In this document: one piece after another, positions 1 through 8,366 of the stretch
Layout of the letters: each line of letters starts with the position of its first letter
Position numbering within the stretch: position 1 is the stretch's first letter
Source of the DNA: Variovorax saccharolyticus
GTDB taxonomy: Bacteria > Pseudomonadota > Gammaproteobacteria > Burkholderiales > Burkholderiaceae_C
Reading direction: 5' to 3'
DNA length: 64,000 nucleotides
Assembly: GCF_030316765.1 (NCBI RefSeq)
Contig: NZ_JASZYT010000004.1
Coordinates: 372,001-436,000 of the forward strand
The notes under the pieces: generated by a model
Databases searched by the model: none
Told to the model about the DNA's origin: nothing
Seen by the model: the letters and a program-made list of their open reading frames with translations, nothing else
Position numbers and translations under genes: made by a program

Positions 1-879
1 AAATCGATCGAGTCTTCGTTTGCAAGCCAGGGCCTTCGCTGCGCAGGCACGCTCCTGATGCCTGCCCAGGGCGAGCGTCCGCCGGTCATCGTGATGGCGC
101 ATGGTTTTGCCGGCGTCCGCGCGATGCTGCTGCCACATGCCGAACGTTTCGTTGAAGCGGGTTATGCCGTCTTTCTCTTCGACTACCGCAATTTTGGCGA
201 CAGCGAAGGCCAACCACGTCACTGGGTGGATCCTGCCCGGCACTTGGCGGACTGGGAGGCCGCCATCCGCCACGTCAGGAACTTGGACGGCCTCGACACT
301 GGACGCATGGTGCTTTGGGGCACATCGCTTTCCGGCGGCCACGTCGTGTGCATGGCCGCGGGCGGGCAACCGGTCGCGGCAGTCATCGCCGGGCATCCGC
401 TGATGAGTGGTTGGGCCGCGATCGCCGCCATGCGGCCGTTGGCGATTCTGCGGCTGACTCTCACGGGCCTGCGGGATGTCATCGGCAGCCTGGTCGGCAA
501 GCCGCACTACTTGCCAGTGGTGGGTCGGCCTGGCGAACACGCCGCCCTGTCCGGTGCCGAAGCCTGGGCCGGCATGGAGAGACTGAAAGCGATCGCCAAC
601 GTGCAATGGGAGAACAAGGTGCTGGGGCGCGTGCTGCTGAAGATTCCCCACTACAACCCGATCCGGGTCGCACACAAGGTGCGGGTGCCCACGCTCGTGA
701 TCGCCGGGTCGAACGACACCATCGTGTCGGCGGTGGTGGCGCGGAAGGCTTCGCGTCGCATGCGGCACGGCGAGTTCACGCTGCACGCATCCGATCACTT
801 CCAGCCGTACTACGGCGACTACCTTGATGAAAACGTCAAGGTGCAACTCGCATTCCTCCACAAGCACGTACCCCTCTGA
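1..879 (+). CDS. Alpha/beta hydrolase, 5' end outside window
   Basis: The reading frame is open from base 1, and the codons before the ATG at 58 already read like the start of this family (an FxSxGLRCAGTL stretch before the MP..PPVIVMAHG strand). The gene therefore begins left of the window and 58 is not its start; 292 codons are visible. An oxyanion-hole HG motif (AHGF) is followed by the nucleophile elbow GTSLSGG with its Ser codon at 325. A late D (GSNDT) and H (SDHFQPY) complete a catalytic triad. The family contains serine hydrolases and esterases of many substrates, so the substrate is unknown. It sits 34 bases upstream of an SDR gene on the same strand and is probably co-transcribed with it. 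Confidence 0.88.
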   Translation, partial: KSIESSFASQGLRCAGTLLMPAQGERPPVIVMAHGFAGVRAMLLPHAERFVEAGYAVFLFDYRNFGDSEGQPRHWVDPARHLADWEAAIRHVRNLDGLDTGRMVLWGTSLSGGHVVCMAAGGQPVAAVIAGHPLMSGWAAIAAMRPLAILRLTLTGLRDVIGSLVGKPHYLPVVGRPGEHAALSGAEAWAGMERLKAIANVQWENKVLGRVLLKIPHYNPIRVAHKVRVPTLVIAGSNDTIVSAVVARKASRRMRHGEFTLHASDHFQPYYGDYLDENVKVQLAFLHKHVPL

Positions 880-913
880 GCACGGTCCTGCTGCCAATCA
901 AAGGATTTCCCTC

Positions 914-1717
914 GTGAACCACTCTTTCAAGGACAAAGTCGCCGTCGTCACCGGTGCCGGCTCGGGCATCGGCCGTGCGTTGGCGCTGCAACTGGGCGCG
1001 GCAGGCGCGCGCCTGGCGCTGTCGGACATCGGCGCTTCAGGACTGACCCAGACCATGCGGCAACTGCCGGCAGGCACCGAGTCTCGCGGCTACGCGCTGG
1101 ACGTCTCTTCGCGCGAAGCGGTCTTCAACCACGCCGAGGACGTCGAGCGAGACTTCGGCACCACCCACTTCGTTTTCAACAACGCCGGTGCGACGATGAT
1201 CGGCACCTTCGAGCACACCGAGATCGACGAGATCGAGTGGCAACTCGGCATCAACCTTTGGGGAGTGATCTACGGCAGCAAGGCGTTTCTGCCGATGATG
1301 CTGGCGCAGCGCGAAGGCTGCATCGTGAACGTATCGAGCGTTTTCGGCTTTGTCGGCTATCCCGCCCAGAGCGCCTACAACATCTCGAAGTTCGGCGTGC
1401 GCGGCCTGACCGAATGCCTCTGGCGCGAGCTCGAAGGCACTGGCGTGCGCGCGGTTTGCGTGCATCCTGGCGGCATCAAGACCAACATCGAACGGGCGGG
1501 TCGGCGCTGCAGGCTGGCCGGCGAGCAAGAGGCCCAGTTTTCGGCCTTGGGCGACAAGCTTCTCACGACGGCGCCCGAGGACTGCGCAGCCGCCATCCTC
1601 AAGGGCGTTCGCCTTGGCAAGAAGCGGGTGGTCACCGGCAACCAGGCGGCACCACTTTTCTGGCTGTCGAGGCTCATGCCGAACAGCTACCATAGCGTGG
1701 TCAAGCTGATCGCCTGA
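914..1717 (+). CDS. SDR family NAD(P)-dependent oxidoreductase
   Basis: A 267-aa classical short-chain dehydrogenase/reductase. The Rossmann glycine motif TGAGSGIG is at residues 13-20, NNAG at 89-92, catalytic Ser about 142, and the YNISK pair at Tyr155/Lys159. I chose the GTG at 914 because AAAGGA lies 8 bases upstream and the protein then begins at the usual distance from the glycine motif; an ATG at 824 would overlap the hydrolase and add a tail untypical of the family. It probably oxidises or reduces an alcohol/ketone in the same pathway as the upstream hydrolase; the substrate cannot be read from sequence. Confidence 0.92.
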   Translation: MNHSFKDKVAVVTGAGSGIGRALALQLGAAGARLALSDIGASGLTQTMRQLPAGTESRGYALDVSSREAVFNHAEDVERDFGTTHFVFNNAGATMIGTFEHTEIDEIEWQLGINLWGVIYGSKAFLPMMLAQREGCIVNVSSVFGFVGYPAQSAYNISKFGVRGLTECLWRELEGTGVRAVCVHPGGIKTNIERAGRRCRLAGEQEAQFSALGDKLLTTAPEDCAAAILKGVRLGKKRVVTGNQAAPLFWLSRLMPNSYHSVVKLIA

Positions 1718-1734
1718 ACCACCGGACGGATACG

Positions 1735-2013
1735 ATGAACACGATCTCGACGGTGGCGTTGTACCCGCCCAGGGCAAGTGCACCGAAGCGCGTCCCGGTG
1801 CGCTACTTCGCGCTGCTCCTGGGCTTTCTGGAGGCGAGGGGGATGGACACGGCGCGGCTTCTGGAACTGGCAAGCGTGGAGGCCGGTCGCCTGGAGCTTT
1901 CGGATGCCACGCTGTTGCTGGCCGACACACGGGCCTTTCGTCGCCATACCGGCAAGACGCCGAGCGAGTATCAGCAGGACCTGATGCGGCACGAGGCAAC
2001 ATCGTCAGCCTAG
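1735..2013 (+). pseudogene. AraC-family regulator remnant, internally deleted
   Basis: A 92-codon frame whose first ~60 codons look like the N-terminus of AraC regulators with an arabinose-binding-type domain (VRYFALLLGFLEARGMD, then LLELASV). Its last ~28 codons match the extreme C-terminus of the AraC DNA-binding domain (AFRRHTGKTPSEYQQ). Full proteins are about 330 aa, so roughly 230 codons, including nearly the whole effector domain and the first helix-turn-helix, are missing; the two ends are joined in frame near LLAD/TRAFRR. It lies 17 bases after the SDR gene, where a regulator of the hydrolase-SDR pair would be expected. It cannot bind DNA as a normal AraC protein. Assignment rests on motif resemblance. 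Confidence 0.7.
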
Positions 2014-2105
2014 CGGACTCATGTTGTCCCGAGACGCGAATTGGTCCGACGGGTGCGCAAAACGCTCCTGAGCTAAGCGGCAATAGTTCACGCAGCGGCG
2101 GTCCG

Positions 2106-2126
2106 CCCCCTCCCTCAGGGAGGGGG
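2106..2126. repeat. Perfect GC-rich inverted repeat
   Basis: Ten-base arms CCCCCTCCCT and AGGGAGGGGG around a single C form an almost complete palindrome, or a 9-bp stem with a TCA loop. No T-run follows on either strand, so it is not a standard intrinsic terminator. It could be a REP-like intergenic element or a protein-binding site. Confidence 0.6.
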
Positions 2127-2158
2127 TGCCTGACCGTCAAACGCCAGACACTAAAAGC

Positions 2159-2254
2159 ATGATTTTTCATGTGATTTGCAGCTTGATTGCGTCTGCGCTG
2201 CTGTTTGGCGGATGCTCCGCCGCCCATGCCCGATGTATGTCGCTACCACTATGA
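2159..2254 (+). CDS. Possible mini-lipoprotein (31 aa)
   Basis: A short frame with a hydrophobic run (residues 2-17) ending in a weak lipobox FGGC at Cys19, then 12 residues. The arrangement resembles entericidin- or Rz1-sized lipoproteins. There is no convincing ribosome-binding site and the lipobox lacks the usual Leu at -3, so this may be a chance frame. It ends 37 bases before the next gene. Confidence 0.25.
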   Translation: MIFHVICSLIASALLFGGCSAAHARCMSLPL

Positions 2255-2291
2255 CAACACCGTGCAGTGCAGTAGCCGGTGAGGAGCGCTG

Positions 2292-2558
2292 ATGCCCGCG
2301 CCCACTGACTGGCAAAGCGCCCCCCATCCCAGCATGCCTGGCTTCTTCTGCCTGAAACGCTTTCCGCACGTTGACCGTGCTGAATTCTTCGGCAACCGCC
2401 TCGGCACCGCGCCAAAGATTGAAGCCTTCGCCAGCCGCGAACAGGCCGAACGCGTTGCCGAGCGCGTGAACTATCGCAGCAACGCCTCAGCCGGGGCGGC
2501 GCTCGATGAGGACCCCGATGTCGCGGATGAGAGCCTTACCGATATCGAAATCGATTGA
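2292..2558 (+). CDS. Hypothetical protein, 88 aa
   Basis: I do not recognise the family. The start is supported by GAGGAG 5 bases upstream of the ATG. The protein is soluble-looking, with an aromatic N-terminal half (PGFFCLKRFPHVDRAEFFGNRLG), a short helical AERVAERVN stretch, and a very acidic tail (DEDPDVADESLTDIEID). A strong hairpin immediately follows the stop codon, which supports a real monocistronic transcript. Confidence 0.6.
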   Translation: MPAPTDWQSAPHPSMPGFFCLKRFPHVDRAEFFGNRLGTAPKIEAFASREQAERVAERVNYRSNASAGAALDEDPDVADESLTDIEID

Positions 2559-2618
2559 AAAGGCTCCCGGTACTAGCCGCGCGTGGCATCCCGCGCGCGG
2601 CTATCGCCGGGGGCTTTT
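2558..2618 (+). terminator. Nested intrinsic terminator
   Basis: The inner stem is a perfect 10 bp (TAGCCGCGCG at 2574-2583 with CGCGCGGCTA at 2594-2603). An outer, nearly complementary pair AAAAGGCTCCCGG (2558-2570) and CCGGGGGCTTTT (2607-2618) wraps it and ends in TTTT. It begins at the last base of the 88-aa gene's stop codon. Confidence 0.72.
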
Positions 2619-2640
2619 CCCCGGACATCAAGAGAGAACC

Positions 2641-3546
2641 ATGCAAACTACAAAACCAATGATTGCGAGCGCGCTCGCCCTCGCCCTCGCGGCCTGCGGC
2701 GGTGGTGGAGGTGGAGGCTTCTTGCCGGCACCCGCACCCGCACCCGCACCAGCACCAGCTGCAGCTTCAGCGGCTCCTGCGCCCGTCACTGCACCACCCG
2801 CAGCTGCGGCCGAGGTCGTGCCCCCAGCACTGGCACTGGCCGCGCCCAAGACGTGGAAGGACACCGACTGCTCACGCACCGGCTCGGCACTGCCCGCCTG
2901 CTCGACCGAATTCTCGGACAATTCCGCCAGCACGACCATCGTCACCAATGGCGCGGGCGATGCCATCCAGCTCGCCACTGTGGCCGCACCGCTGGCTGCT
3001 GCCTCGAGCCCGAACAACGGCATCAAGGGCAACAAGGCGGTCTATGGCATCTCGCTGCTGCACAAGCTGAAGCTGGCGGATTACCCCGGCATCAGCTTCG
3101 AGGCCAAGCTGAATGCGGGCGACACCACCATCCAGGACGACCTCTACGCAACCACCACCGTGAGCCTCACGTGCGATGGCAAGAACTGGCTCAATCTCAT
3201 CACGATGACGCGCGACATGACGCCCGAGGCACTCGCCGACGGCTGGGCACGCTACACGGCCACTCCCGCGCAAGTGAAGTGGTACCGCACCGGTTCCAAG
3301 CCGTTCCCGACCACCGGCACCGTGCTGCTCAATGGCGCGATTGGAACGGGTGGCGGGACGCTCTCGCTGGACGCACTGATGGCGGCCTACCCCGACGCGT
3401 GTGTGTGGAACTTCCCGAACCCGAACGCGGGCACGTCTGATGCCGTGACTCCGGCGCTAGCCATCAATCTCGGCGACTCGGGTACGACAACGAGCAAGAA
3501 GGCGTGGCTGCGGACTATCGCCTTCGGCGACAAGGCCGTGTTCTGA
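2641..3546 (+). CDS. Lipoprotein with Pro-Ala linker, unknown function
   Basis: A 301-aa protein starting at the ATG at 2641 behind AGAGAGA. The signal peptide ends in a good lipobox (ALAAC), so it should be lipid-anchored; the Cys is followed by a run of seven Gly and a PAPAPAPAPAP linker. The following ~230 residues form a single globular-looking domain with Trp/Asp/Gly-rich beta-type motifs (KTWKDTDCSRTGSALP near its start, LNLITMTRDMTPE in the middle). I do not recognise the domain; it could be a surface carbohydrate-binding or structural module. Upstream it is separated from the 88-aa gene by a terminator. Confidence 0.8.
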   Translation: MQTTKPMIASALALALAACGGGGGGGFLPAPAPAPAPAPAAASAAPAPVTAPPAAAAEVVPPALALAAPKTWKDTDCSRTGSALPACSTEFSDNSASTTIVTNGAGDAIQLATVAAPLAAASSPNNGIKGNKAVYGISLLHKLKLADYPGISFEAKLNAGDTTIQDDLYATTTVSLTCDGKNWLNLITMTRDMTPEALADGWARYTATPAQVKWYRTGSKPFPTTGTVLLNGAIGTGGGTLSLDALMAAYPDACVWNFPNPNAGTSDAVTPALAINLGDSGTTTSKKAWLRTIAFGDKAVF

Positions 3547-3713
3547 TGCGGCAATGGTGCGCCGGCTCATCCTCATCCTCGCCGCCTGACGTTGGCGATG
3601 GTCTGGTCGCGGAGATTCCGGCGACGCCGTACGCAACGGTGTGGGACGAAGCGTGCTATCCGCAGGCACCCGCGGTGGCGCGTGCCCCAGATGACAAGTG
3701 GATGCTTGCCTGA
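3546..3713 (+). CDS. Short overlapping ORF, 55 aa
   Basis: The ATG shares one base with the TGA of the lipoprotein gene (TGATG), an arrangement that suggests translational coupling. The product is small, with a Ser-rich start and a Pro/Ala/Asp-rich tail; no family is recognised and no independent ribosome-binding site is visible. It may be the remnant of a longer gene. Confidence 0.35.
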   Translation: MRQWCAGSSSSSPPDVGDGLVAEIPATPYATVWDEACYPQAPAVARAPDDKWMLA

Positions 3714-3726
3714 CGAGTCTAGAGAT

Positions 3727-4725
3727 CTATTCTCCCTTGATGCCGACCTGCTTCACCACGGCATCCCAGCGCGTCATCTCCTTGTCGATGAAGGCCGCGA
3801 ACTCTGCGGGGCTGGTACCCACCGCCTGCAAACCCAGACCGGCCATCTTCTGGCTCACCGCCGGCTCGGCCAGGATGGCTTTCACTTCGCTGGAAAGTCG
3901 GTCCACGATGGGCTGCGGCGTCGCCGCCGGCACCATGAAGCCGAACCAGCCATAGCCGATCACGTTGGGGAAGCCCTGCTCGCGCAAGGTCGGCGCAGAA
4001 GGGTAGATCAGTGATCGCTGTTCCGAGGCCACGCCCAGCACGCGCAGCTTGCCGTTCTGGATGAACGGCAGGGCGGAGGTGATGGCGGTGAGCGTGGCAT
4101 CGACCCGGCCGGCCAGCAACTCGGTGTAGGCGGTGGCGTCGCCGCGGAAGTGCACGTTCAGGCCCGTGATGCCGGCCTCCTTGAAGAACAGCTCGGCCGC
4201 CAGGTGCGGCCCGGAGCCGCTGCCCGGCGACGCAAAGGTGAGACCGCGCTGCTTGTTGGCCTTGCCGTAGGCGACCAGGTCGGCGGGTGTCTTGAAGGGG
4301 GAGTCGGCATTGACGATCAGGAAGACCGGCGCCACCGCCGCCAGGCTCACCGCGCGCAGGTCCTTGCGCGGGTCGTAGCTCAGCTTGCCGTAGAGGCTCT
4401 CGACCACTGCATAGGGCGCTGCCGCGTACAGCAGGGTGTAGCCGTCGGGCGCGGCGCGCGCCACCATTTCGTTGCCCACGCGGGTACCCGCGCCGGGCTT
4501 GTTCTCGACCAGGAAGGGCTGCCCAAGGCGCTTGCCCAGTTCTTCGGCCAGGATGCGCGCCGAGATGTCGTTGGAGCCGCCTGCGCCATAGGGCGAGATG
4601 ACGCGCACCGGCTTGTCGGGCCAGGCGCGCCCCGTCTGCGCATACGCGATGTCGCCTCCGGCCAGCAGGGCCGAGGCCAGCGCGCCGGCGAAGATGAGGA
4701 GGCTGCGGCGTGTCGTGTCGTTCAT
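3727..4725 (-). CDS. Bug-family tricarboxylate-type substrate-binding protein
   Basis: A 332-aa periplasmic binding protein of the TctC/Bug family. The N-terminal signal peptide (MNDTTRRSLLIFAGALASALL..AYA) precedes the family's first-strand signature WPDKPVRVISPYGAGGSNDI; a second signature, PGSGSGPHLAAELF, lies mid-protein. The start at 4725 is taken because it begins the signal peptide. No TctA/TctB membrane genes are nearby, so like most Bug proteins in this order it is an orphan receptor, possibly using a distant transporter or signalling ligand presence. It is the last gene of the leftward operon starting at 10441. Confidence 0.93.
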   Translation of the reverse strand: MNDTTRRSLLIFAGALASALLAGGDIAYAQTGRAWPDKPVRVISPYGAGGSNDISARILAEELGKRLGQPFLVENKPGAGTRVGNEMVARAAPDGYTLLYAAAPYAVVESLYGKLSYDPRKDLRAVSLAAVAPVFLIVNADSPFKTPADLVAYGKANKQRGLTFASPGSGSGPHLAAELFFKEAGITGLNVHFRGDATAYTELLAGRVDATLTAITSALPFIQNGKLRVLGVASEQRSLIYPSAPTLREQGFPNVIGYGWFGFMVPAATPQPIVDRLSSEVKAILAEPAVSQKMAGLGLQAVGTSPAEFAAFIDKEMTRWDAVVKQVGIKGE

Positions 4726-4754
4726 TGGTGCTGTCTCCGTTTTCTTGTACGCGT

Positions 4755-6044
4755 TCAGCCGGCATGCCGCACCAGTGGCGGATAGGCATAGAGAAAGTCC
4801 AGGTGCGCCTGACGTGGCTGGTAGAGGCGCAGCGTGAGGTAGAAGGGCTCGGGCGGCGCGGGGAGCCAGTTGGCGCGATCGCGAGGGTCTGATGGCGCGG
4901 CGTGCTGGATCGCGATGCGCAGGCCGCCGTCCGCGTCCCATTGCAGGCCTTGCGTCCGGTCGCCGATCGAGTAGCGGTCGATCGGGTTGTCCACCAGCAG
5001 GCAATCGGACTTCCGGTACAGGGTGAGCGACCAGAAGGCATCGACCTGCGGGCCCGCGCCAGGCGGGAAGCAGAGCGTGTAGCGGTGCGCGCCGTCGAGC
5101 GGCCGACCCCGGTCGTCGACTTCGGCCACCGGATACATGGCTTCCTCGATGCCCAACGCGCCGATCAGGTTGCGCGCCACGCGGGCGCGCAGGGCGAACT
5201 GCGTGCCCCAGTCGGTGCGGATGGTCATCGGCACGCTCCATCCGCCGCCGATGTCGGAGGGCTGGGCGTCTTCACGCAGTGCCTGGCAGACTTCGCCCAG
5301 CGCCTGCTGCAAGCGCGGCTCGACATCGCTCAGTGCCTGCTGCCAAAGCGATGGCGCGTCATGGTCTGCATGCGGCGCGGGATTGCGCGCCCAGGCGGCA
5401 TCGACCATGGCGCGGTATGCGCGCGCTTCCGGCGTGTCGGTCTTGCGTCCGTCCATCCGGGTGTCGGCGACGCGTGCGGCGGCCTGCAGGTCCTGTGCGC
5501 GCAGGATCGAGAACTGCTGCTGCAACTGCGCGACCCGCGCCAGGTCTGCCGCGTCGTCGTCGACAAGGATGCGGCCGATGATCCAAACGTCGCCGCCCGG
5601 TGCGGCGATCCCGACCATGTCTTTCGGCACCGTGCCGGTCCATTCCGGGCCGTGGACGAAAAGGCGTTGTGCACGGTTCCCGGTGGTTCGGCGCCCGGCG
5701 TACGCAAACGGGTTGGTCCACATGTCGAGGAAACCCAGGGTCCAGTAGCGTTCGCCCATGTCAGGCACCTCGATCACCAGCGGCCCTTCGGAGAGGTCGA
5801 GCCAGGCGTTGGTGTAGAGCGTGTCGTTGTTGGGCGTGACCACCTCGCGGTCCCGTGGCGTGAGCAGGCGCTTCGAATGGGTGAAGGTGTTGAGCCAGCG
5901 CAGGGTCGATGCAGCGTCCGGACCGGCGAAGCCGCGTTGCGGATGCCGGCGCGGCGCGGTGGCGGCACGCATGCGCGCCATCTCGAACAGGGGCAGGGTG
6001 CGCAGCACGGCCTCGTGGGTCGCCTCCAGGTCGTCGCGCTTCAT
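4755..6044 (-). CDS. DUF1254/DUF1214 domain protein, cytoplasmic type
   Basis: A 429-aa protein with the DUF1254 signature near residues 70-130 (VVTPNNDTLYTNAWLDL, then ERYWTLGFLDMWTNPFAYAG). The DUF1214 signature is near the C-terminus (FWSLTLYRKSDCLLVDNP, ADGGLRIAI, ANWLPAPPEPFYLTLR). No signal peptide is present (it starts MKRDDLEATHEAV), unlike the pair at 11496-14300. Its ATG overlaps the stop of the upstream gene by four bases, so the two are translationally coupled. The enzymatic role of this family is not established to my knowledge; the operon context with an acyl-CoA ligase and Bug receptors suggests a catabolic role. Confidence 0.9.
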   Translation of the reverse strand: MKRDDLEATHEAVLRTLPLFEMARMRAATAPRRHPQRGFAGPDAASTLRWLNTFTHSKRLLTPRDREVVTPNNDTLYTNAWLDLSEGPLVIEVPDMGERYWTLGFLDMWTNPFAYAGRRTTGNRAQRLFVHGPEWTGTVPKDMVGIAAPGGDVWIIGRILVDDDAADLARVAQLQQQFSILRAQDLQAAARVADTRMDGRKTDTPEARAYRAMVDAAWARNPAPHADHDAPSLWQQALSDVEPRLQQALGEVCQALREDAQPSDIGGGWSVPMTIRTDWGTQFALRARVARNLIGALGIEEAMYPVAEVDDRGRPLDGAHRYTLCFPPGAGPQVDAFWSLTLYRKSDCLLVDNPIDRYSIGDRTQGLQWDADGGLRIAIQHAAPSDPRDRANWLPAPPEPFYLTLRLYQPRQAHLDFLYAYPPLVRHAG

Positions 6045-7345
6045 GCCACGCGCTCCAGCTTCGGCATGCGGTAGTCGCCGCTCAGGAACGCGGGCTGCGG
6101 GTGATAGACGCGCAGGATCAGGTAGAAGGCCCCGTGTGGCGCAGGCAGCCAGTTCTCTTCGGGCCCCGGCGGGCGCTGGCGCGACACGTACAGCGTCAGG
6201 CTGCCATCCGGGTTCCGCTCGAGCGGACTGCGATTGCCCAGCGCGTGGCGGCCGATCGGGTTGGACGAGAAGTAGCGGTCGGCGCCATAGAGCGAGATCG
6301 ACCAGAAGGCACCGGCCGGGATCCGGCCGCCGTCCTCGAAATGCAGACGATAGAGCCGGTCGCCGTCGAGCATCTCGCCCTGGTCGTCGTAGTCGGTGGT
6401 GGCGTAGATCGCCTCGTCGCCAGCCAGCGCGCCCAGTCCCTTCCAGGCGGTGGCTGCGCGCAGCAGCAGGTCGTCGCCGTATCGGCCCAGGCGCGTCGAA
6501 TAGCGCCAGGGCGCCTTCGATGGGGGTCGAGATGCGCCGTCGATGATCTTCATCGCCGATGCGAATGCGATGCGCAGGCCCTCCAGCGTGGCAGGGCGCA
6601 GGTCGCCCAACTCGCCGCTGGCATCGAGCTTCACGTAGGCGCCGCGCAGCAGTTCGAAAGCGCCTTGCTGCGAGGTCGGCGGGGGGAAGTCGTGGAGCGC
6701 GCGCGAGAGATTGGCGAAGAATTCGAGCGCGGGATCAACGCCGCCCGCTTGCCACTGCGACACGCTGGCCGGTGCATCGGCCGACTCGGCTCCGTGGATG
6801 GTGAAGCCGGACTGGAAGCCACGCGCGGCGGCGACGTCCGCGTCGCCATCGACCAGCACCCGCCCCAGAACCCAGACCAGCGAAGTCGGGCACCGGATCT
6901 CCGTGGTGCCCTCCGGCGCGGCGTGCACGTCTTCCGGACCCAGCAGGGCGAAGCGGCCGCCCTGCTGCGGCACATTGCGCGTGCCGATGTTGTGGAAGTT
7001 GTTGGTGTAGGTGTCGAGCAGTTCGAGCACGAAATAGCGGCCGGTTTGCGGTGGCACCGTGATCACCACCGGTCCGCTGCGCAGGTCGATCCAGGCGTTG
7101 CTGTAGAGCAGGTCGTTGGCCGGGGTCACGATGTCGCGATCGCGGTCGGTCCAGCGCTCGGCGCTGTGGCCGAAGCGGTTGAAGGGCGCACGCCCATAGG
7201 CTGCTGCGCCGGGCGTGGTCTGCACATGGCAGGTGCGAACGGATTCGAGAAGGGGGTAGCCGGCCACGACCGCAGGCACCGCGCAGTGCGCGATCCAGGC
7301 CGCCTGGGGCGAGGTGAATTCGCTTTGGAGGAATGCGTTGCTCAT
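6041..7345 (-). CDS. DUF1254/DUF1214 domain protein, cytoplasmic type
   Basis: A 434-aa paralogue of the downstream gene, again without a signal peptide. The DUF1254 hallmark is at about residues 65-120 (IVTPANDLLYSNAWIDL, RYFVLELLDTYTNNFHNIG) and the DUF1214 hallmark near the end (FWSISLYGADRYFSSNPIGRH, EENWLPAPHGAFYLILRVY). I chose ATG 7345 (MSNAFLQ) because it gives a normal family N-terminus. It overlaps the next gene by ATGA. Tandem DUF1254 genes are common and may form a heteromeric complex; that is inference. Confidence 0.9.
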   Translation of the reverse strand: MSNAFLQSEFTSPQAAWIAHCAVPAVVAGYPLLESVRTCHVQTTPGAAAYGRAPFNRFGHSAERWTDRDRDIVTPANDLLYSNAWIDLRSGPVVITVPPQTGRYFVLELLDTYTNNFHNIGTRNVPQQGGRFALLGPEDVHAAPEGTTEIRCPTSLVWVLGRVLVDGDADVAAARGFQSGFTIHGAESADAPASVSQWQAGGVDPALEFFANLSRALHDFPPPTSQQGAFELLRGAYVKLDASGELGDLRPATLEGLRIAFASAMKIIDGASRPPSKAPWRYSTRLGRYGDDLLLRAATAWKGLGALAGDEAIYATTDYDDQGEMLDGDRLYRLHFEDGGRIPAGAFWSISLYGADRYFSSNPIGRHALGNRSPLERNPDGSLTLYVSRQRPPGPEENWLPAPHGAFYLILRVYHPQPAFLSGDYRMPKLERVA

Positions 7346-7385
7346 CGGGTCTGGCCTCTCGTCTTGAATGAAGCGGATGTGGGAA

Positions 7386-8366
7386 TCAGTCGGCCTTCGC
7401 GCCACTCGCCTGGACCACTCGGGCCCAGGTCGCGATGTCCTCGTGCCATTGCTTGTCGAAGGCCTCGCGCGTGATCGGGTCGGACTCCATGCCCAGGCTC
7501 TTCACCTTCTCGATCAGCTCCGGGCGTCGCAGCGCGCGGTCGGCCGCTTGCGCCAGTTGCTTCGCGGTGTCGGCCGGCAGGCGCGCCGGTGCGAACAGGG
7601 CGAACCAGCTCTCGGTGTCGAAGGCAATGCGGCCCTCGACCAGCGTAGGCACTTCCGGCAGGGCCGACGAGCGCTTGCGGCCGGTCACGGCCAATGCCTT
7701 GATGCGTCCCGCGCGCAGCAGCGGCAGCGCCCCGGCCACGTCCGCCATCGCCACCTGGATCTGGCCGCCCACCACATCCTGCAGCAGTGGCGCCACGCCC
7801 TTGTACGGCACGTGGACCGTCTCGATGCCCGCTGCCATGCGCAGGCTTTCCATCGCCAGGTGGCCGCCGGAACCGTTGCCCCAGGAGCCGTAGATCAGCG
7901 GGTCGCGGCTGCGTTTCGCGAGGGCCACCATGTCGGGTGCGCTGTTCGCCGCATAGCCGGGGTTCGCCACCAGCACGTTGCCGCCGTGCGCCAGGCGGGC
8001 GATGGCGGTGAAATCGTCGGGGCGGTACTTCAGGTCCTTGAACAGCGATGGCGCGATGGCGTGCGTGGCGCTGATGCCCAGCAGGAGCGTGTGACCGTCC
8101 GGTGCGGCGCGCGCCGCCTGCGCGCTGCCCAAGGTGCCCGTGGCACCGGGCAGGTTGTCGACGATCACGGTGGCGCCCAGTTCCTGCGAGAGCGCTTGCG
8201 CCAGCAGGCGTCCCATCACGTCGGTGCCGCCGCCGGCCGGGAAGGGGACGATCAGGCGGATCGGCTTGTCGCCCAGTGCGGCGCGGGCGGCCGGCCATCC
8301 AGAGGTCGCCAGCAGGGCGGCGCCGACTTGCAGAAGCAGCGCGCGGCGGTGGGGTTTTGTGCTCAT
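7386..8366 (-). CDS. Bug-family substrate-binding protein
   Basis: A 326-aa TctC/Bug-type periplasmic receptor. The signal peptide begins at ATG 8366 (MSTKPHRRALLLQVGAALLA), followed by the hallmark DKPIRLIVPFPAGGGTDVMG and the mid-protein YGSWGNGSGGHLAMES ligand-loop region. Its ATG overlaps the stop codon of the acyl-CoA ligase gene by four bases, so binding protein and ligase are made together. It is distinct from the receptor at 3727, which implies two ligands or two affinities in one operon. Confidence 0.93.
   Translation of the reverse strand: MSTKPHRRALLLQVGAALLATSGWPAARAALGDKPIRLIVPFPAGGGTDVMGRLLAQALSQELGATVIVDNLPGATGTLGSAQAARAAPDGHTLLLGISATHAIAPSLFKDLKYRPDDFTAIARLAHGGNVLVANPGYAANSAPDMVALAKRSRDPLIYGSWGNGSGGHLAMESLRMAAGIETVHVPYKGVAPLLQDVVGGQIQVAMADVAGALPLLRAGRIKALAVTGRKRSSALPEVPTLVEGRIAFDTESWFALFAPARLPADTAKQLAQAADRALRRPELIEKVKSLGMESDPITREAFDKQWHEDIATWARVVQASGAKAD

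Noticed and set aside
2106..2126. Palindrome as an intrinsic terminator
   Set aside because: No T-run follows on either strand.
1037..2227. 396-codon - strand frame over the SDR gene
   Set aside because: Shadow of the SDR coding frame.
2729..2762. CACCCG-type tandem repeat
   Set aside because: It is low-complexity DNA encoding the PAPAPAP linker of the lipoprotein, not a separate repeat element.
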